From Streptomyces aureoverticillatus (GTDB lineage: Bacteria > Actinomycetota > Actinomycetes > Streptomycetales > Streptomycetaceae): a DNA stretch of 64,000 nt. Below are positions 43,768-52,048 of the stretch, piece by piece. The DNA lies in NCBI RefSeq assembly GCF_014649395.1, contig NZ_BMSY01000009.1, positions 186,001-250,000 on the forward strand, given 5' to 3'. Positions within the stretch are counted from its first letter, which is position 1; every line of letters starts with the position of its first letter. The notes beneath the pieces are model-generated. The model saw only the letters and a program-made list of their open reading frames with translations. It searched no databases and had not been told where the DNA came from. The position numbers were made by a program, and so were the translations under genes.

Positions 43768-43862
43768 GCCGGCTCTCCTACACATCGTCATTACTGGGCT
43801 GCTGCCCCGGCATCGGGCCACTGCCTTCTTGCAGGCAGCATAGGCGCCTGAAGCGGCGGGTC

Positions 43863-43891
43863 CCGGTTGGGGCGGCCCTCGCTCCAACCGG
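43863..43891 (-). terminator. Hairpin between flavin reductase and etfB
   Basis: CCGGTTGGGGC (43863-43873) pairs with GCTCCAACCGG (43881-43891) with one mismatch over 11 bp. On the minus strand it follows the flavin reductase stop by about 107 bases and precedes etfB by about 95, so it is either that gene's terminator or an element in the etfB leader. Confidence 0.55.
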
Positions 43892-43896
43892 AATAT

Positions 43897-43908
43897 TACT
43901 CATGAGTA
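43897..43908. promoter_or_regulatory. Perfect 12-bp palindrome upstream of etfB
   Basis: TACTCATGAGTA is a perfect palindrome in an AT-richer patch that stands out from the GC-rich surroundings. It immediately precedes the hairpin on the minus strand and is a candidate operator for the etf operon. Confidence 0.4.
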
Positions 43909-43997
43909 CACCCAGTACATTCCCACTAAGCAAGCGCTTTGAACTGTGACCTTTGCAACGCTCCGTAATCGCGCGCACCCGGCGTCATCGGGAACTC

Positions 43998-44504
43998 TCA
44001 GTCACGCAGCGCGTTGAAGCGCCCCTGGTGGTACAGCAGCGGGCGGCCCGCCCCCTCGGGGTCCCCGGCGACCGCCTCGGCGAGCACCACCCGGTGATCC
44101 CCGGCGGGCACCCGCGCCACGATCCGGCACACCAGCCACGCGAGCACGCCGTCGAGCACGGGCACGCCGTGCGGCCCGTCGAACCAGCGCGTGGGCGCGC
44201 CGAAGCGGTCGGCGCCGCTGCGCGCGAAGGTGGTGGCGAGCTCGTGCTGGTGCTCGCCGAGGATGTGGACGCCGACGTGTTCGGCCCGGGATATCACGGG
44301 CCAGCTGGAGGCTCCGGTCCCGATGCCGAAGGAGATCATCGGCGGTTCGGCGGAGACCGAGGTGAGCGAGGTGGCGGTGAAGCCGACGGGGTCCGCACCC
44401 CGGGCGGTGATCACGGCGACTCCGGCGGCATGCCGTCGGAAGACGGAGCGCAGCAGGTCGGGGGTCGCGAGCCGGGGAGCGGAGAGGTCGGGCGTGGCCG
44501 TCAT
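43998..44504 (-). CDS. Flavin reductase family protein
   Basis: A 168-residue FMN-binding split-barrel protein with RRHAAGVAVITAR, the FTATSLTSVSAEPPMISFGI flavin-binding segment, HVLGE-like HILGEHQ and a C-terminal PLLYHQGRFNAL. Members reduce flavin with NAD(P)H to supply two-component monooxygenases, often in sulfonate use. A possible leader peptide of the sulfur type ends 45 bases upstream. No partner monooxygenase gene is adjacent. Confidence 0.88.
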   Translation of the reverse strand: MTATPDLSAPRLATPDLLRSVFRRHAAGVAVITARGADPVGFTATSLTSVSAEPPMISFGIGTGASSWPVISRAEHVGVHILGEHQHELATTFARSGADRFGAPTRWFDGPHGVPVLDGVLAWLVCRIVARVPAGDHRVVLAEAVAGDPEGAGRPLLYHQGRFNALRD

Positions 44505-44549
44505 GGAGTTGTGTCCTTCTGCAGGAGGTACGAGCGGGTCCGTGGCCGG

Positions 44550-44630
44550 TCAGCGGGACCAACAGCGCGCGCTGGCATGGCGCGCGAGATCCACGTGGAC
44601 ACGCTCGAAGAGAAGGAGCTCCGGAGGCAT
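44550..44630 (-). CDS. Putative leader peptide upstream of flavin reductase
   Basis: A 26-residue ORF encoding MPPELLLFERVHVDLARHAS then ARCWSR. The HVDLxRxxSAxC pattern is that of actinobacterial putative leader peptides found upstream of sulfur-metabolism genes, where ribosome behaviour at cysteine codons is thought to set downstream expression. A promoter with TTGACT (44661-44666), 17-base spacer and TCAGCC (44638-44643) places the transcript start at its ATG. The stop is 45 bases before the flavin reductase start, and the intervening RNA can pair TCCT with the AGGA ribosome-binding site. Confidence 0.6.
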   Translation of the reverse strand: MPPELLLFERVHVDLARHASARCWSR

Positions 44631-44843
44631 GTCAGCAGGCTGACGACAGGTGGCACGTACAGTCAAGTCCGTTCCGTCAGATGAAAGATCCATCACGCCC
44701 TCCGCCGTCACGTCGGCCAGGGTCACGCCCACCGTCGCCAGGTCGGCCAGGGTCACGCCCGCCATCGCCACGTCGGCCAGGGTCACGCCCGCCATCGCCA
44801 CGTCGGCCACGGTCACGCCCCCCGTCGTGTCGCCCGTGGTCAT
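44550..44843 (-). CDS. Repeat-containing ORF coupled to thioredoxin gene (doubtful)
   Basis: Its ATG at 44843 overlaps the thioredoxin stop (ATGA), a layout typical of a real coupled gene. The 97 residues begin MTTGDTTGGVTVADVAMAG and hold alternating five-residue units (GVTLA, DVAMA) encoded by four 30-base DNA repeats. The same frame then runs through the promoter and the putative leader peptide to the shared stop at 44550. It could be a small pentapeptide-like protein or merely an open frame created by the repeats; I favour neither strongly. Confidence 0.35.
   Translation of the reverse strand: MTTGDTTGGVTVADVAMAGVTLADVAMAGVTLADLATVGVTLADVTAEGVMDLSSDGTDLTVRATCRQPADMPPELLLFERVHVDLARHASARCWSR
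44638..44666 (-). promoter_or_regulatory. Promoter for the leader peptide transcript
   Basis: On the minus strand TTGACT (44661-44666), a 17-base spacer and TCAGCC (44638-44643) precede the leader ATG at 44630 by seven bases. The -35 box is strong and the -10 box weak. It implies leaderless translation of the leader peptide. Confidence 0.45.
44711..44830. repeat. Four tandem 30-bp repeats
   Basis: Copies begin at 44711, 44741, 44771 and 44801, each of the form CGTCGGCCAG GGTCACGCCC GCCATCGCCA with few changes. They lie immediately downstream of the thioredoxin stop on the minus strand. The 30-base period is a multiple of three and keeps an open frame. Confidence 0.9.
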
Positions 44844-45175
44844 ATCGCGGCCCCCAGCGCCGCGATCACATCCGCCTTGCGCGGCTGCCCCGCCGCGCGG
44901 CGCACCTCGCGGCCCTCGGCGTCGAGGACGAGCACCGTCGGCGTCCTGCCGATGCGCAGGGCGCGTACGAGACCGAGGGCGCCCTCGGCGTCGATCTCCA
45001 CGTGCGCGACACCGGGGACCAGGGCGGCGACGTCGGCGAGCACTCTGCGCGTGGCCCGGCACGGCTGGCAGAACGCGCTGGAGAACTGGACGAGCGTCGC
45101 CCTGTCGCCCAGCTCCGCGCCGAGTTCCGCCGCCCCGAGCCGGCCACCGGTCTCGCCCGAGCGCACTCCAGTCAC
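44840..45175 (-). CDS. Thioredoxin-fold protein with CQPC active site
   Basis: A 111-residue thioredoxin family protein. The redox motif is FSSAFCQPCR (C36, C39), unlike the CGPC of housekeeping thioredoxin, and the cis-proline lies in GRTPTVLVLD. It should be a cytosolic disulfide reductase or oxidase of narrow specificity. GTG 45175 follows GGGAGG closely; GTG 45166 is an alternative. It is upstream of the leader peptide and flavin reductase on the same strand. Confidence 0.86.
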   Translation of the reverse strand: MTGVRSGETGGRLGAAELGAELGDRATLVQFSSAFCQPCRATRRVLADVAALVPGVAHVEIDAEGALGLVRALRIGRTPTVLVLDAEGREVRRAAGQPRKADVIAALGAAI

Positions 45176-45356
45176 GCGCCTCCCGCCTTTCCCGCCCCCG
45201 CCGGAGGCTTCGGTCCGCCCTCATATGAAGGGCACTGCACACGTCTCTTGAGAGAGCACGCGCGCGTGCGGAAAGATTCCGACGTGACGAGAATCTCGCG
45301 CGATACGGGCACCATCGCTGGCCACTCGCTCGTTCTTGGGGCACGATCTGGCGGAG

Positions 45357-45414
45357 CCGTAGACCCTACGGATCCGTAACTTAGCTTCCTGCCGGGGGCC
45401 CTCTCCCCCGGCAG
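45357..45414 (+). promoter_or_regulatory. Two hairpins in the acyltransferase leader region
   Basis: CCGTAG-ACC-CTACGG (45357-45371) is followed by CTGCCGGGGG-CCCTCT-CCCCCGGCAG (45389-45414), a perfect 10-bp stem. The second ends 22 bases before the acyltransferase ATG. No gene ends here on either strand, so they are not obvious terminators and may structure the 5' leader. Confidence 0.5.
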
Positions 45415-45436
45415 AGACGAAGGGCCCTCCCCACCC

Positions 45437-46165
45437 ATGGCAGAACTCGTCTACCGACCGGTCATCGGCGCCGCCAAGACCCTCTTCAAGGCGCTGGATC
45501 TGAAGATCGACTGCAAGGGATCCGAGAACATTCCGCGCACGGGCGGGGCAGTCCTGGTGAGCAACCACATCAGCTACCTGGACTTCATCTTCGACGGCCT
45601 CGCCGCACTGCCCCAGAAGCGCCTGGTGCGCTTCATGGCCAAGGAGTCGGTGTTCCGCCACAAGATCTCCGGCCCGCTGATGCGCGGCATGAAGCACATC
45701 CCGGTGGACCGCAAGCAGGGCGAGAAGGCCTACGCCCACGCGCTGGACTCACTGCGCTCCGGAGAGATCATCGGCGTCTTCCCCGAGGCGACGATCTCGC
45801 AGTCGTTCACGCTGAAGTCGTTCAAGTCGGGCGCCGCGCGCATGGCGCAGGAGGCAGGTGTCCCGCTGATCCCAATGGCGCTGTGGGGCACGCAGCGGCT
45901 GTGGACGAAGGGCCACCCGCGCAACTTCAAGCGGCAGCACATCCCGATCACGATCCGCGTCGGCGAGCGCCTCGAGGCCCCCAAGGACCAGTACGCGGGC
46001 GCGATCACGCGGCGCCTGCGCGAGCGCTGCCAGGAGCTCCTGGAGGCCGCCCAGCGCGCCTACCCCGTGCGCCCCAAGGGCCCGGAGGACACCTGGTGGA
46101 TGCCGGCCCACCTCGGGGGCACGGCCCCGACGCCGGCCGAGGTCCGCGCCTCCGAAGCGCTCTGA
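45437..46165 (+). CDS. 1-acylglycerol-3-phosphate acyltransferase (PlsC-like)
   Basis: A 242-residue membrane-associated acyltransferase. The catalytic NHISYLD motif (H44, D49) and the phosphate-binding FPEATIS (near 115-121, E117) are present, with KSGAARMAQEAGVPLIP after it. It should add an acyl chain to lysophosphatidic acid or a related acceptor. The usual G of FPEGTRS is Ala here, as in some Streptomyces copies. A second family member is encoded at 57823-58554. Confidence 0.92.
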   Translation: MAELVYRPVIGAAKTLFKALDLKIDCKGSENIPRTGGAVLVSNHISYLDFIFDGLAALPQKRLVRFMAKESVFRHKISGPLMRGMKHIPVDRKQGEKAYAHALDSLRSGEIIGVFPEATISQSFTLKSFKSGAARMAQEAGVPLIPMALWGTQRLWTKGHPRNFKRQHIPITIRVGERLEAPKDQYAGAITRRLRERCQELLEAAQRAYPVRPKGPEDTWWMPAHLGGTAPTPAEVRASEAL

Positions 46166-46269
46166 TTCACCAGTAGCCACCGATTCACCTGGGGCTGCCC
46201 GGATTCGCGCCCGGAGCCGCCCCGGCCGTGCGGCCCCGGTGCGCCGGTGCCGGTCAGCCCGTCAGACCG

Positions 46270-46959
46270 TCAGCCCGTCGGCTCGTGCACGGTGATCCGC
46301 GCCCCGGGGCTGACCTTCTCCAGGAGTTCGGCGAGTTCGGCGCCGGCCGCCGCCAGGCCCGCGTCCGGCCCCATGCCCTCGAGCAGGAAGATGGCGTTCA
46401 CGGTCTCCTCCGTGAGGCGGGTGCGGGGGCCCTGCCGCCAGTTCCAGCGGCGGCAGGTGACGCCCTCCTCGTCCCGCCAGACGACCTCGCCCGGCTCCGG
46501 GTGCTCGACGACCGGCTCGCCCGCCGCCATCGTCACGAAGTCCTCGTCACCGGTGGCCCGCACCAGCCGCATGTCGCCCTTGATGCGGTCCAGGTCCTCG
46601 CCGCCGACGGGGATCAGGTGGGCCACGCTGATCGCGTTGTAGACGTCGACGAGCGCGTTGATCCTCGGCAGCCCGCCGTCCGCGAGCGCGCGCTTGGCCA
46701 GCGCCTCGGCGGAGTTGCGGGTGCGGGAAGGCTTGGCGCCGAAGGCGGTGTACGCGGCGCGCCAGGCGGCCATGTGCGGGTCCTCGTGCGGGGCGCGCCC
46801 GTCGAGCCGCGCGGCCAGGCGACGGGTCGCGTCGTCGAGCAGGGCCGAGGTGCTGTCGGTGCTGGGGCCGCCGACGAGGTCGTACGCCTCGATGGCGACG
46901 TGGGTGAAGCCGGGCGCGAGCGTGCGCACCTCGTCGGACACGGTGAGGGTGAGCGTCAT
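46270..46959 (-). CDS. B3/B4 domain protein (Phe-tRNA synthetase beta-like)
   Basis: A 229-residue stand-alone B3/B4 domain, the fold that in phenylalanyl-tRNA synthetase edits mischarged tRNA. The typical WRAAYTAFGAKPSRTRNSAEAL and LPRINALVDVYNAISV segments are visible. Free-standing copies may hydrolyse mischarged tRNA or amino-acid adducts; unproven. A TATGCT -10 box and a GCACC-GGAT-GGTGC dyad lie just upstream on the minus strand (around 46996-47016). Confidence 0.85.
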   Translation of the reverse strand: MTLTLTVSDEVRTLAPGFTHVAIEAYDLVGGPSTDSTSALLDDATRRLAARLDGRAPHEDPHMAAWRAAYTAFGAKPSRTRNSAEALAKRALADGGLPRINALVDVYNAISVAHLIPVGGEDLDRIKGDMRLVRATGDEDFVTMAAGEPVVEHPEPGEVVWRDEEGVTCRRWNWRQGPRTRLTEETVNAIFLLEGMGPDAGLAAAGAELAELLEKVSPGARITVHEPTG

Positions 46960-47002
46960 GGTCTGCCTTGGTTCGCGGGAAACGACGGAAGTACAGCATA
47001 GA

Positions 47003-47016
47003 GCACCATCCGGTGC
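47003..47016. promoter_or_regulatory. Dyad in the B3/B4 gene promoter
   Basis: GCACC (47003-47007) and GGTGC (47012-47016) flank ATCC directly upstream of the TATGCT -10 box of the minus-strand B3/B4 gene. The position suits an operator; no regulator is identified. Confidence 0.35.
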
Positions 47017-47082
47017 ACTGTCCTGAACTTTCCCGGGCCCCACGTCAGCCTTGCCGCAGCAGGCCCAAGCCCACGTCCTGGC

Positions 47083-48159
47083 CTAGCGGCCCGCCTCCCG
47101 GCGAAGGCGTCGGAGATCCTCCCGGCGGCGGTGCGTCGGAGATGCTGCTAGCGGCGGGCGCACGGGCGGCTTGCCGGTGGCCGGGAGCGGTCCGGCCATC
47201 TTGAGCGTGCGCAGAACCGGCGCGGTCTCCAGGGCGCGGATCGCCTCCAGGGTGCCCAGGCGTTCGGTGAGGTAGCGGTGCAGCGCCGCGGGGTCGGGGC
47301 ACAGGGCGAGGGCGGTGAGATTGTGCGGCCCGGTGGTGGCGGCCACGTAGGCCAGTTCGGGGTGCTGGGCCAGAGTGCGGGCGACCTGGTCGAGATGGGC
47401 AGGGGCGACGGCCATCCAGAGGAGCGCCTGCGTGGTGGCGCCCAGCAGGGTGGAGTCGAGTTCGACGTCGAAGAAGAGCCGGCCGTCGGCCCGCAGGTGC
47501 TCCAGTCGGCGCGCGACGGTGGCGGGCGACCAGCCGGTGCCCGCGGCGAGGCTGCTCAGACTCGCCCGACCGTCGCGCTGGAGGGCGGCGAGCAGGTCGG
47601 AATCGGCGTCGGTGAGGACCGCCCGCGTCCCCGGGGCGCCGGTGGCGGACGCCACCTCGGACACGGCGGTGCGCAGGCGGCGCTGCTGTGCGGCGTCGAG
47701 GGCCTGTTGGTGGCCGGACCAGGCGGTGGGCCCGCCGAGGTAGGTGTGCAGCACGCAGTGTGCGGAGACCGCGGTGATGCCGGCCGTGCGCGGGATGTCG
47801 TGCAGCAGCAGCGCGTGCCCGTCGGGCCCGTCGGCGGCGGAGGTGTGCACGATCGCGACGATCTCGGTGCCGCCCGAGGCGAGCTTGACCCAGGAGGTGT
47901 CGGCGCGGCGGGCCAGTGCGTCGGCGAGGTCCTGGGCCGCACGCGGGCCCGTGGTCAGCCGCAGCAGCCACTGGACGCGGCCCGCGCGCTCCGGCTCGGC
48001 CAGGCCGACCACCCGCAGCGCGGCGTCCGCACACAGCCGCCGGTAGCGGCGGGAGACCGTCTGCACCGAGACGCCGAGGACGTCGGCGATCGCACTGAAC
48101 GGCGCCCGCCCGTCGATGCGCAGGGCATGGATGAGACCGCGGTCGATGTCGTCCAGCAT
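47083..48159 (-). CDS. Lrp/AsnC family regulator, double-module
   Basis: A 358-residue regulator made of two AsnC-like halves. The first begins LDDIDRGLIHALRIDGRAPFSAIADVLGVSVQTVSRRYRRL and the second TDADSDLLAALQRDGRASLSSLAAGTGWSPATVARRLEHL, each with an HTH followed by a ligand-binding RAM-like domain. The duplicated form is common in Streptomyces. A CATGAT box six bases before the ATG suggests leaderless translation. It diverges from an MFS exporter gene. Confidence 0.9.
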   Translation of the reverse strand: MLDDIDRGLIHALRIDGRAPFSAIADVLGVSVQTVSRRYRRLCADAALRVVGLAEPERAGRVQWLLRLTTGPRAAQDLADALARRADTSWVKLASGGTEIVAIVHTSAADGPDGHALLLHDIPRTAGITAVSAHCVLHTYLGGPTAWSGHQQALDAAQQRRLRTAVSEVASATGAPGTRAVLTDADSDLLAALQRDGRASLSSLAAGTGWSPATVARRLEHLRADGRLFFDVELDSTLLGATTQALLWMAVAPAHLDQVARTLAQHPELAYVAATTGPHNLTALALCPDPAALHRYLTERLGTLEAIRALETAPVLRTLKMAGPLPATGKPPVRPPLAASPTHRRREDLRRLRREAGR

Positions 48160-48189
48160 GTGAAAATCATGCACCAGAGACGTTGTGGT

Positions 48190-48225
48190 GGAAGGATCCG
48201 GCAATCCAGCCTTCCGTAGTGGAAG
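48190..48225. promoter_or_regulatory. Dyads between lrp and MFS genes
   Basis: GGAAGG (48190-48195) is mirrored by CCTTCC (48210-48215), and CTTCC-GTAGT-GGAAG (48211-48225) overlaps it. These alternating half-sites in the 97-base divergent gap fit Lrp binding. Confidence 0.45.
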
Positions 48226-48256
48226 TGGCCCGGCGACAGCACGCAGCCTCGGGCAC

Positions 48257-49732
48257 ATGTCGTACTCCACCACCACCCGGCCTCCGCGACGGCGCTGGGC
48301 CGCGCTCGCCGTGCTGCTGCTCGCCGAGGCCATGAACCTCCTCGACGCCACCGTCATGAACGTCGCCGCCCCCGTGATCCGCGCCGGGCTCGGCGGCCCT
48401 GCCTCCAGCATCCAGTGGTTCAGCGCCGCGTACACCTTGCCGTTCGCCGTCTTCCTGATCACCGGCGGGCGGCTGGGGGACATCGTCGGCCGCCGGCGGG
48501 TGTTCCGCCTCGGCATGGCCGGCTTCGTCCTGGCCTCACTGGGCTGCGCGCTCGCGCCGTCCACGGCGGCGCTGATCGCCCTGCGGGCGGTGCAGGGCGG
48601 CGCGGCCGCACTGATCATCCCGCAGACCATCGGCATGATCCGCGCCATGTTCAGCGGCCCGGAACTGGCCCGGGCCATGGGCACCATCGGCCCGGTCATG
48701 GGTCTTGCCGCGGTCACCGGCCCGATGGTCGGCGGCGCGCTGACCCAGGCGGATGTGTGGGGTTCCTCCTGGCGCGCGGTGTTCCTCATCAACGTGCCCC
48801 TCGGCGTCGCCGTGCTGGCGGCCACGCCGCTGCTGCGCGAGGACCGTGCCGTGCGTCGGCCGCGGCTGGACCACGCCGGTACGGCGCTGGCGGTCCTGGG
48901 CAGCGGCCTGCTGGTCCATCCGCTCATCCAGGGCGGCGCGCACGGGTGGCCGGGCCCGCGCTGGGCCATGCTCGCCGCCGGCGCCGCGGTGCTGGCGGGC
49001 TTCGCCGCACATCAACGGCGGCGGGCCCGCGGCGGCCGCAGCCCGCTCGTCGAGCCGAGCCTGTTCGCCGACCGCGGCTTCACCGCCGCGCTGGTGTCCG
49101 GTGCGCTGTTCTTCGCGGTGGTGGGAGGCCTGATGCTGGTGACCGTGGCGCAACTGCAGCTGGGCCTGCACCGTGACGTGCTCGCGGCCGGTTTCACGCT
49201 GCTGCCCTGGTCCGTGGCGATGGCGCTGTCGTCCTGGGCCGCCGGGGCCTGGCTCGTCCCTCGCTACGGGGCCCGGGTCATGAAGGCCGGTCTGCTGGCC
49301 CTGCTCGCCGGAGTCGTGTCGGCCGCCGTCGTGTACGCCACGAACCCGCCCGCCTCCTACCCCTGGCTGCTGTTGCCCGCGCTGGCCCTGGCCGGGCTCG
49401 GCCAGGGCCTGTACGCCGTGCCGTTCTTCACCACCGCCCTGCACCGAGTCCGCCCGCACGAGACAGGCTCGGCCGCCGGACTGCTCAACGCCGTCCAGCA
49501 GCTCGGCGGCACGCTCGGCGTCGCCCTGCTCGGCGGCCTCTTCCTCCACGCCGCCGCGCCCGGCGACCCCACCCCGGCCGCCGCGGCGCAGACCGGCGCC
49601 CGCAACGCCTTCTGCCTCGCCGCCGCGCTCATCGTCGCCACGGCGGTGACCACGGCCATGATGATCCCGCGGCGGCGTCCCGCACCCACGAGCCCGGACC
49701 AGCCGTGCGCTCCCGAGGCCCCGGCCGGGTGA
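48257..49732 (+). CDS. MFS transporter, DHA2 14-span type
   Basis: A 491-residue exporter. Motif D1 is MNLLDATVMNVAAPVIRAGLG, motif A GGRLGDIVGRRRVF, and IGPVMGLAAVTGPMVGGALT covers motif C. It belongs to the EmrB/QacA group. The ATG at 48257 lacks a ribosome-binding site. Pairing with an Lrp-type regulator suggests export of an amino acid or related metabolite, though drug efflux is equally possible. Confidence 0.88.
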   Translation: MSYSTTTRPPRRRWAALAVLLLAEAMNLLDATVMNVAAPVIRAGLGGPASSIQWFSAAYTLPFAVFLITGGRLGDIVGRRRVFRLGMAGFVLASLGCALAPSTAALIALRAVQGGAAALIIPQTIGMIRAMFSGPELARAMGTIGPVMGLAAVTGPMVGGALTQADVWGSSWRAVFLINVPLGVAVLAATPLLREDRAVRRPRLDHAGTALAVLGSGLLVHPLIQGGAHGWPGPRWAMLAAGAAVLAGFAAHQRRRARGGRSPLVEPSLFADRGFTAALVSGALFFAVVGGLMLVTVAQLQLGLHRDVLAAGFTLLPWSVAMALSSWAAGAWLVPRYGARVMKAGLLALLAGVVSAAVVYATNPPASYPWLLLPALALAGLGQGLYAVPFFTTALHRVRPHETGSAAGLLNAVQQLGGTLGVALLGGLFLHAAAPGDPTPAAAAQTGARNAFCLAAALIVATAVTTAMMIPRRRPAPTSPDQPCAPEAPAG

Positions 49733-49804
49733 ACCGCCCACGCCGCGCTCGGACTTCAGGGCGTGCTCGGCGACGGCGACCCCGCCACCGCACCCATCCC
49801 CTCC

Positions 49805-52048
49805 CTACGGCAGCCCCCACGCCGGCTCCGTGCCGTTCGCCGGTACGTCGCGCGGGCGCGGCGACGGCCGGGACCCCCGGGGTGCGATCACCGCCGACTG
49901 CCCGCGCCGCAGCGGCACGCTGATGACGTCCCGTCCCGAGTACGGAAGCGGCCGCCCGCGTTCGTCGCGCACGTCGATCGCGCCGGTGATGCCGTGCCGC
50001 AGCCGCAGCGGTTCCCCGGCCTCGCTCTCCACCCGGATCCACTCCGTGCGCCCGCCGCGCCGCGAGGCGTCGACCAGGAACGCCCCTTGCGTACGCACTC
50101 GCTGCAGGCTGGCGTCCCGCCACGTCCCGGACACCGCGGGGAAGACCTTCACCACTCCCCCGTGGCTCTGCGTCAGCATGTCGAGCAGTGACTGGCCCGC
50201 GCTGATCGAGCTCTCCAGGGCGAAGTTCGAGCCCTCGCGATACATGGTGTTGGGCGTCATCGCGCACTTGTCGGTGACGTTGCCGTCCAGGAAGAAGCGC
50301 AGGTGGCGCAGCGCCTGTTCGGGCTTGCCGAAGAGCGTCTCCATGGAGGACGCGGCCGCGTAGCTGTAGCCGTGCCAGCGCTCCTGCCTGCTCGCCCAGT
50401 GGTCGAAGGTGCGCCGGTCGAGCTTCTCCTGGAGCGGATGGAGCCACAGCAGATGCGAGAAGTGCCGGTGCGAGTCGGCGAGCGGGACACCGTCGCCGAT
50501 CATGACGCCGTTCTCGTTCTCGTGGTACGGCACCAGCCGGTCGCGGATGTCGCGCCACTGCTTCTCGTGCGGATCGCCGCTGCGCAGCCTCCGTACGGAG
50601 TCGAGCAGTGCGCCCACGCCCCACCGCAGCAGCGAGAGGTCGTAGGTGCAGTCGGCGGCGTTCGCGTACTCCGGCGACCGGGTCTCGGGCAGGTGGAGGC
50701 GGCCGTCGGAGCCTTCGGTGAGGTGGCGGGCGTAGTAGTTGACGGCCTTGGTGAGGACGGGGCGGATGACGTGGCGCAGGACGTCGTCGTCCATGTGGTG
50801 GCGGTAGGTGACCCAGGCGTTGTGCAGGGCCCAGGTGAGGTTGCCGGTGTGGTCGTTGGGGCTCAGGCCCGGGACGCCGACGTAGCGGGGGCCGGAGCGC
50901 AGCTTCCAGTCGCCCGGGTGGCACAGGGCGTAGGTCTCGCCGTCGCGCAGCTCGGGCCGGATGTTGGACTCCAGGTTCTGGTGGTACTTCGCGAACGCCG
51001 GTGTGACGGCGTCGAGTTCACGGTGGTTGGAGCCGTTGGCGACCGGATACGTCACCTGGACGTTGGTGTTCCACCAGATGCTGGTCCAGTTGTTGCCGCT
51101 CTCGGGGAACCACGGCCCGAACACCGGGGTGACCGGCCCGTGGCTGCGGGTCGCGCAGGCCAGCTTGTAGAGCTGGATCCAGTAGAACCGCTGCACCTTC
51201 TTGTCGGGCACGGACACGAAGCTGCGCCGGTAGAAGGCGCGCCACCAGTCCCGGTGCCGGGCGACGGCCGACGCGGGCGAGCCGTCGAGGGCGCGCCGCA
51301 CGGTGCGTACGGCCTGCTCGCGGCCCGTCGACTCCGGGTGTCCGTACGCGACGGTGGCGGCGAGCAGCCGTTTCGTGCCGGAGCGGACCTCGCGCCAGGC
51401 GGTGGTGTACCCGCCGCCGGCGTGCAGGGGCTGCTCGACGAAGCCGGGGCCGGTGGTGGGGTCGGGGTTCGCGGTGTAGTCGGGCGGGACGCGGGTGGTG
51501 CGGGTGGTGTGCGAGGGCAGCGCGGTGAAGCCCCAGGCGGCCGCCTCCTCGCCCGCGCTCGGCTCCAACGAGGCGAGGAGTACGTCCTCGTGACTGAGGA
51601 TCAGGACCGTAAACCGGGCACTGCCGCGTGCCGTGGTGACGGTCCCGGTCAGCTCGGCGTTGTCGAGGTCGAGCCGCCAGTCGACGCCGGTGATCGTGCC
51701 CGCGAAGGTCAGCGTCAAGTAGCCGACGCCCAGGCGGGAGTAGCCGATCGCGGCCTCCCACTGGCCGCGCTGGTCCTGCACGTGCGAATGGTTGATCATG
51801 ACGCGCAGTACGTTGCCCTCGCCGGGCTTGGCGTACAGGTGCGCGGCGAGGAAGCCGTTGCCGAGGAACGGTCCCTCCTGCCAACCGCCGGGCAGGCGCT
51901 TCCACACCATCGCGGCGTCGCGCAGCAGCGCGCCGTGCACGTCGTCCGGGGCCACGGCCGCCGGTCTGCCCCACGCGACGGGCGAGCCCGCCGCGACGAG
52001 GGCTCCGGAGGTGCCTGCGACGAACGCGCGCCGCGAGATCGGGGTCAT
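49805..52048 (-). CDS. Tat-exported GH95-like glycoside hydrolase
   Basis: A 747-residue protein with a twin-arginine signal (ISRRAFVAGTSGALVAAGSP). The body resembles GH95 alpha-L-fucosidase/galactosidase proteins: an N-terminal beta-sandwich, an (alpha/alpha)6 barrel with WWNTNVQVTYPV (the paired Asn residues of the family) and SHRHFSHLLWLHPL, then a C-terminal beta domain. The match is divergent, so substrate is uncertain. No transporter or regulator is adjacent. Confidence 0.75.
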   Translation of the reverse strand: MTPISRRAFVAGTSGALVAAGSPVAWGRPAAVAPDDVHGALLRDAAMVWKRLPGGWQEGPFLGNGFLAAHLYAKPGEGNVLRVMINHSHVQDQRGQWEAAIGYSRLGVGYLTLTFAGTITGVDWRLDLDNAELTGTVTTARGSARFTVLILSHEDVLLASLEPSAGEEAAAWGFTALPSHTTRTTRVPPDYTANPDPTTGPGFVEQPLHAGGGYTTAWREVRSGTKRLLAATVAYGHPESTGREQAVRTVRRALDGSPASAVARHRDWWRAFYRRSFVSVPDKKVQRFYWIQLYKLACATRSHGPVTPVFGPWFPESGNNWTSIWWNTNVQVTYPVANGSNHRELDAVTPAFAKYHQNLESNIRPELRDGETYALCHPGDWKLRSGPRYVGVPGLSPNDHTGNLTWALHNAWVTYRHHMDDDVLRHVIRPVLTKAVNYYARHLTEGSDGRLHLPETRSPEYANAADCTYDLSLLRWGVGALLDSVRRLRSGDPHEKQWRDIRDRLVPYHENENGVMIGDGVPLADSHRHFSHLLWLHPLQEKLDRRTFDHWASRQERWHGYSYAAASSMETLFGKPEQALRHLRFFLDGNVTDKCAMTPNTMYREGSNFALESSISAGQSLLDMLTQSHGGVVKVFPAVSGTWRDASLQRVRTQGAFLVDASRRGGRTEWIRVESEAGEPLRLRHGITGAIDVRDERGRPLPYSGRDVISVPLRRGQSAVIAPRGSRPSPRPRDVPANGTEPAWGLP

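Noticed and set aside
44711..44830. CRISPR-like array of four 30-bp units
   Set aside because: The units are contiguous with no spacers, keep an open frame and have no cas genes nearby; it is a tandem repeat.
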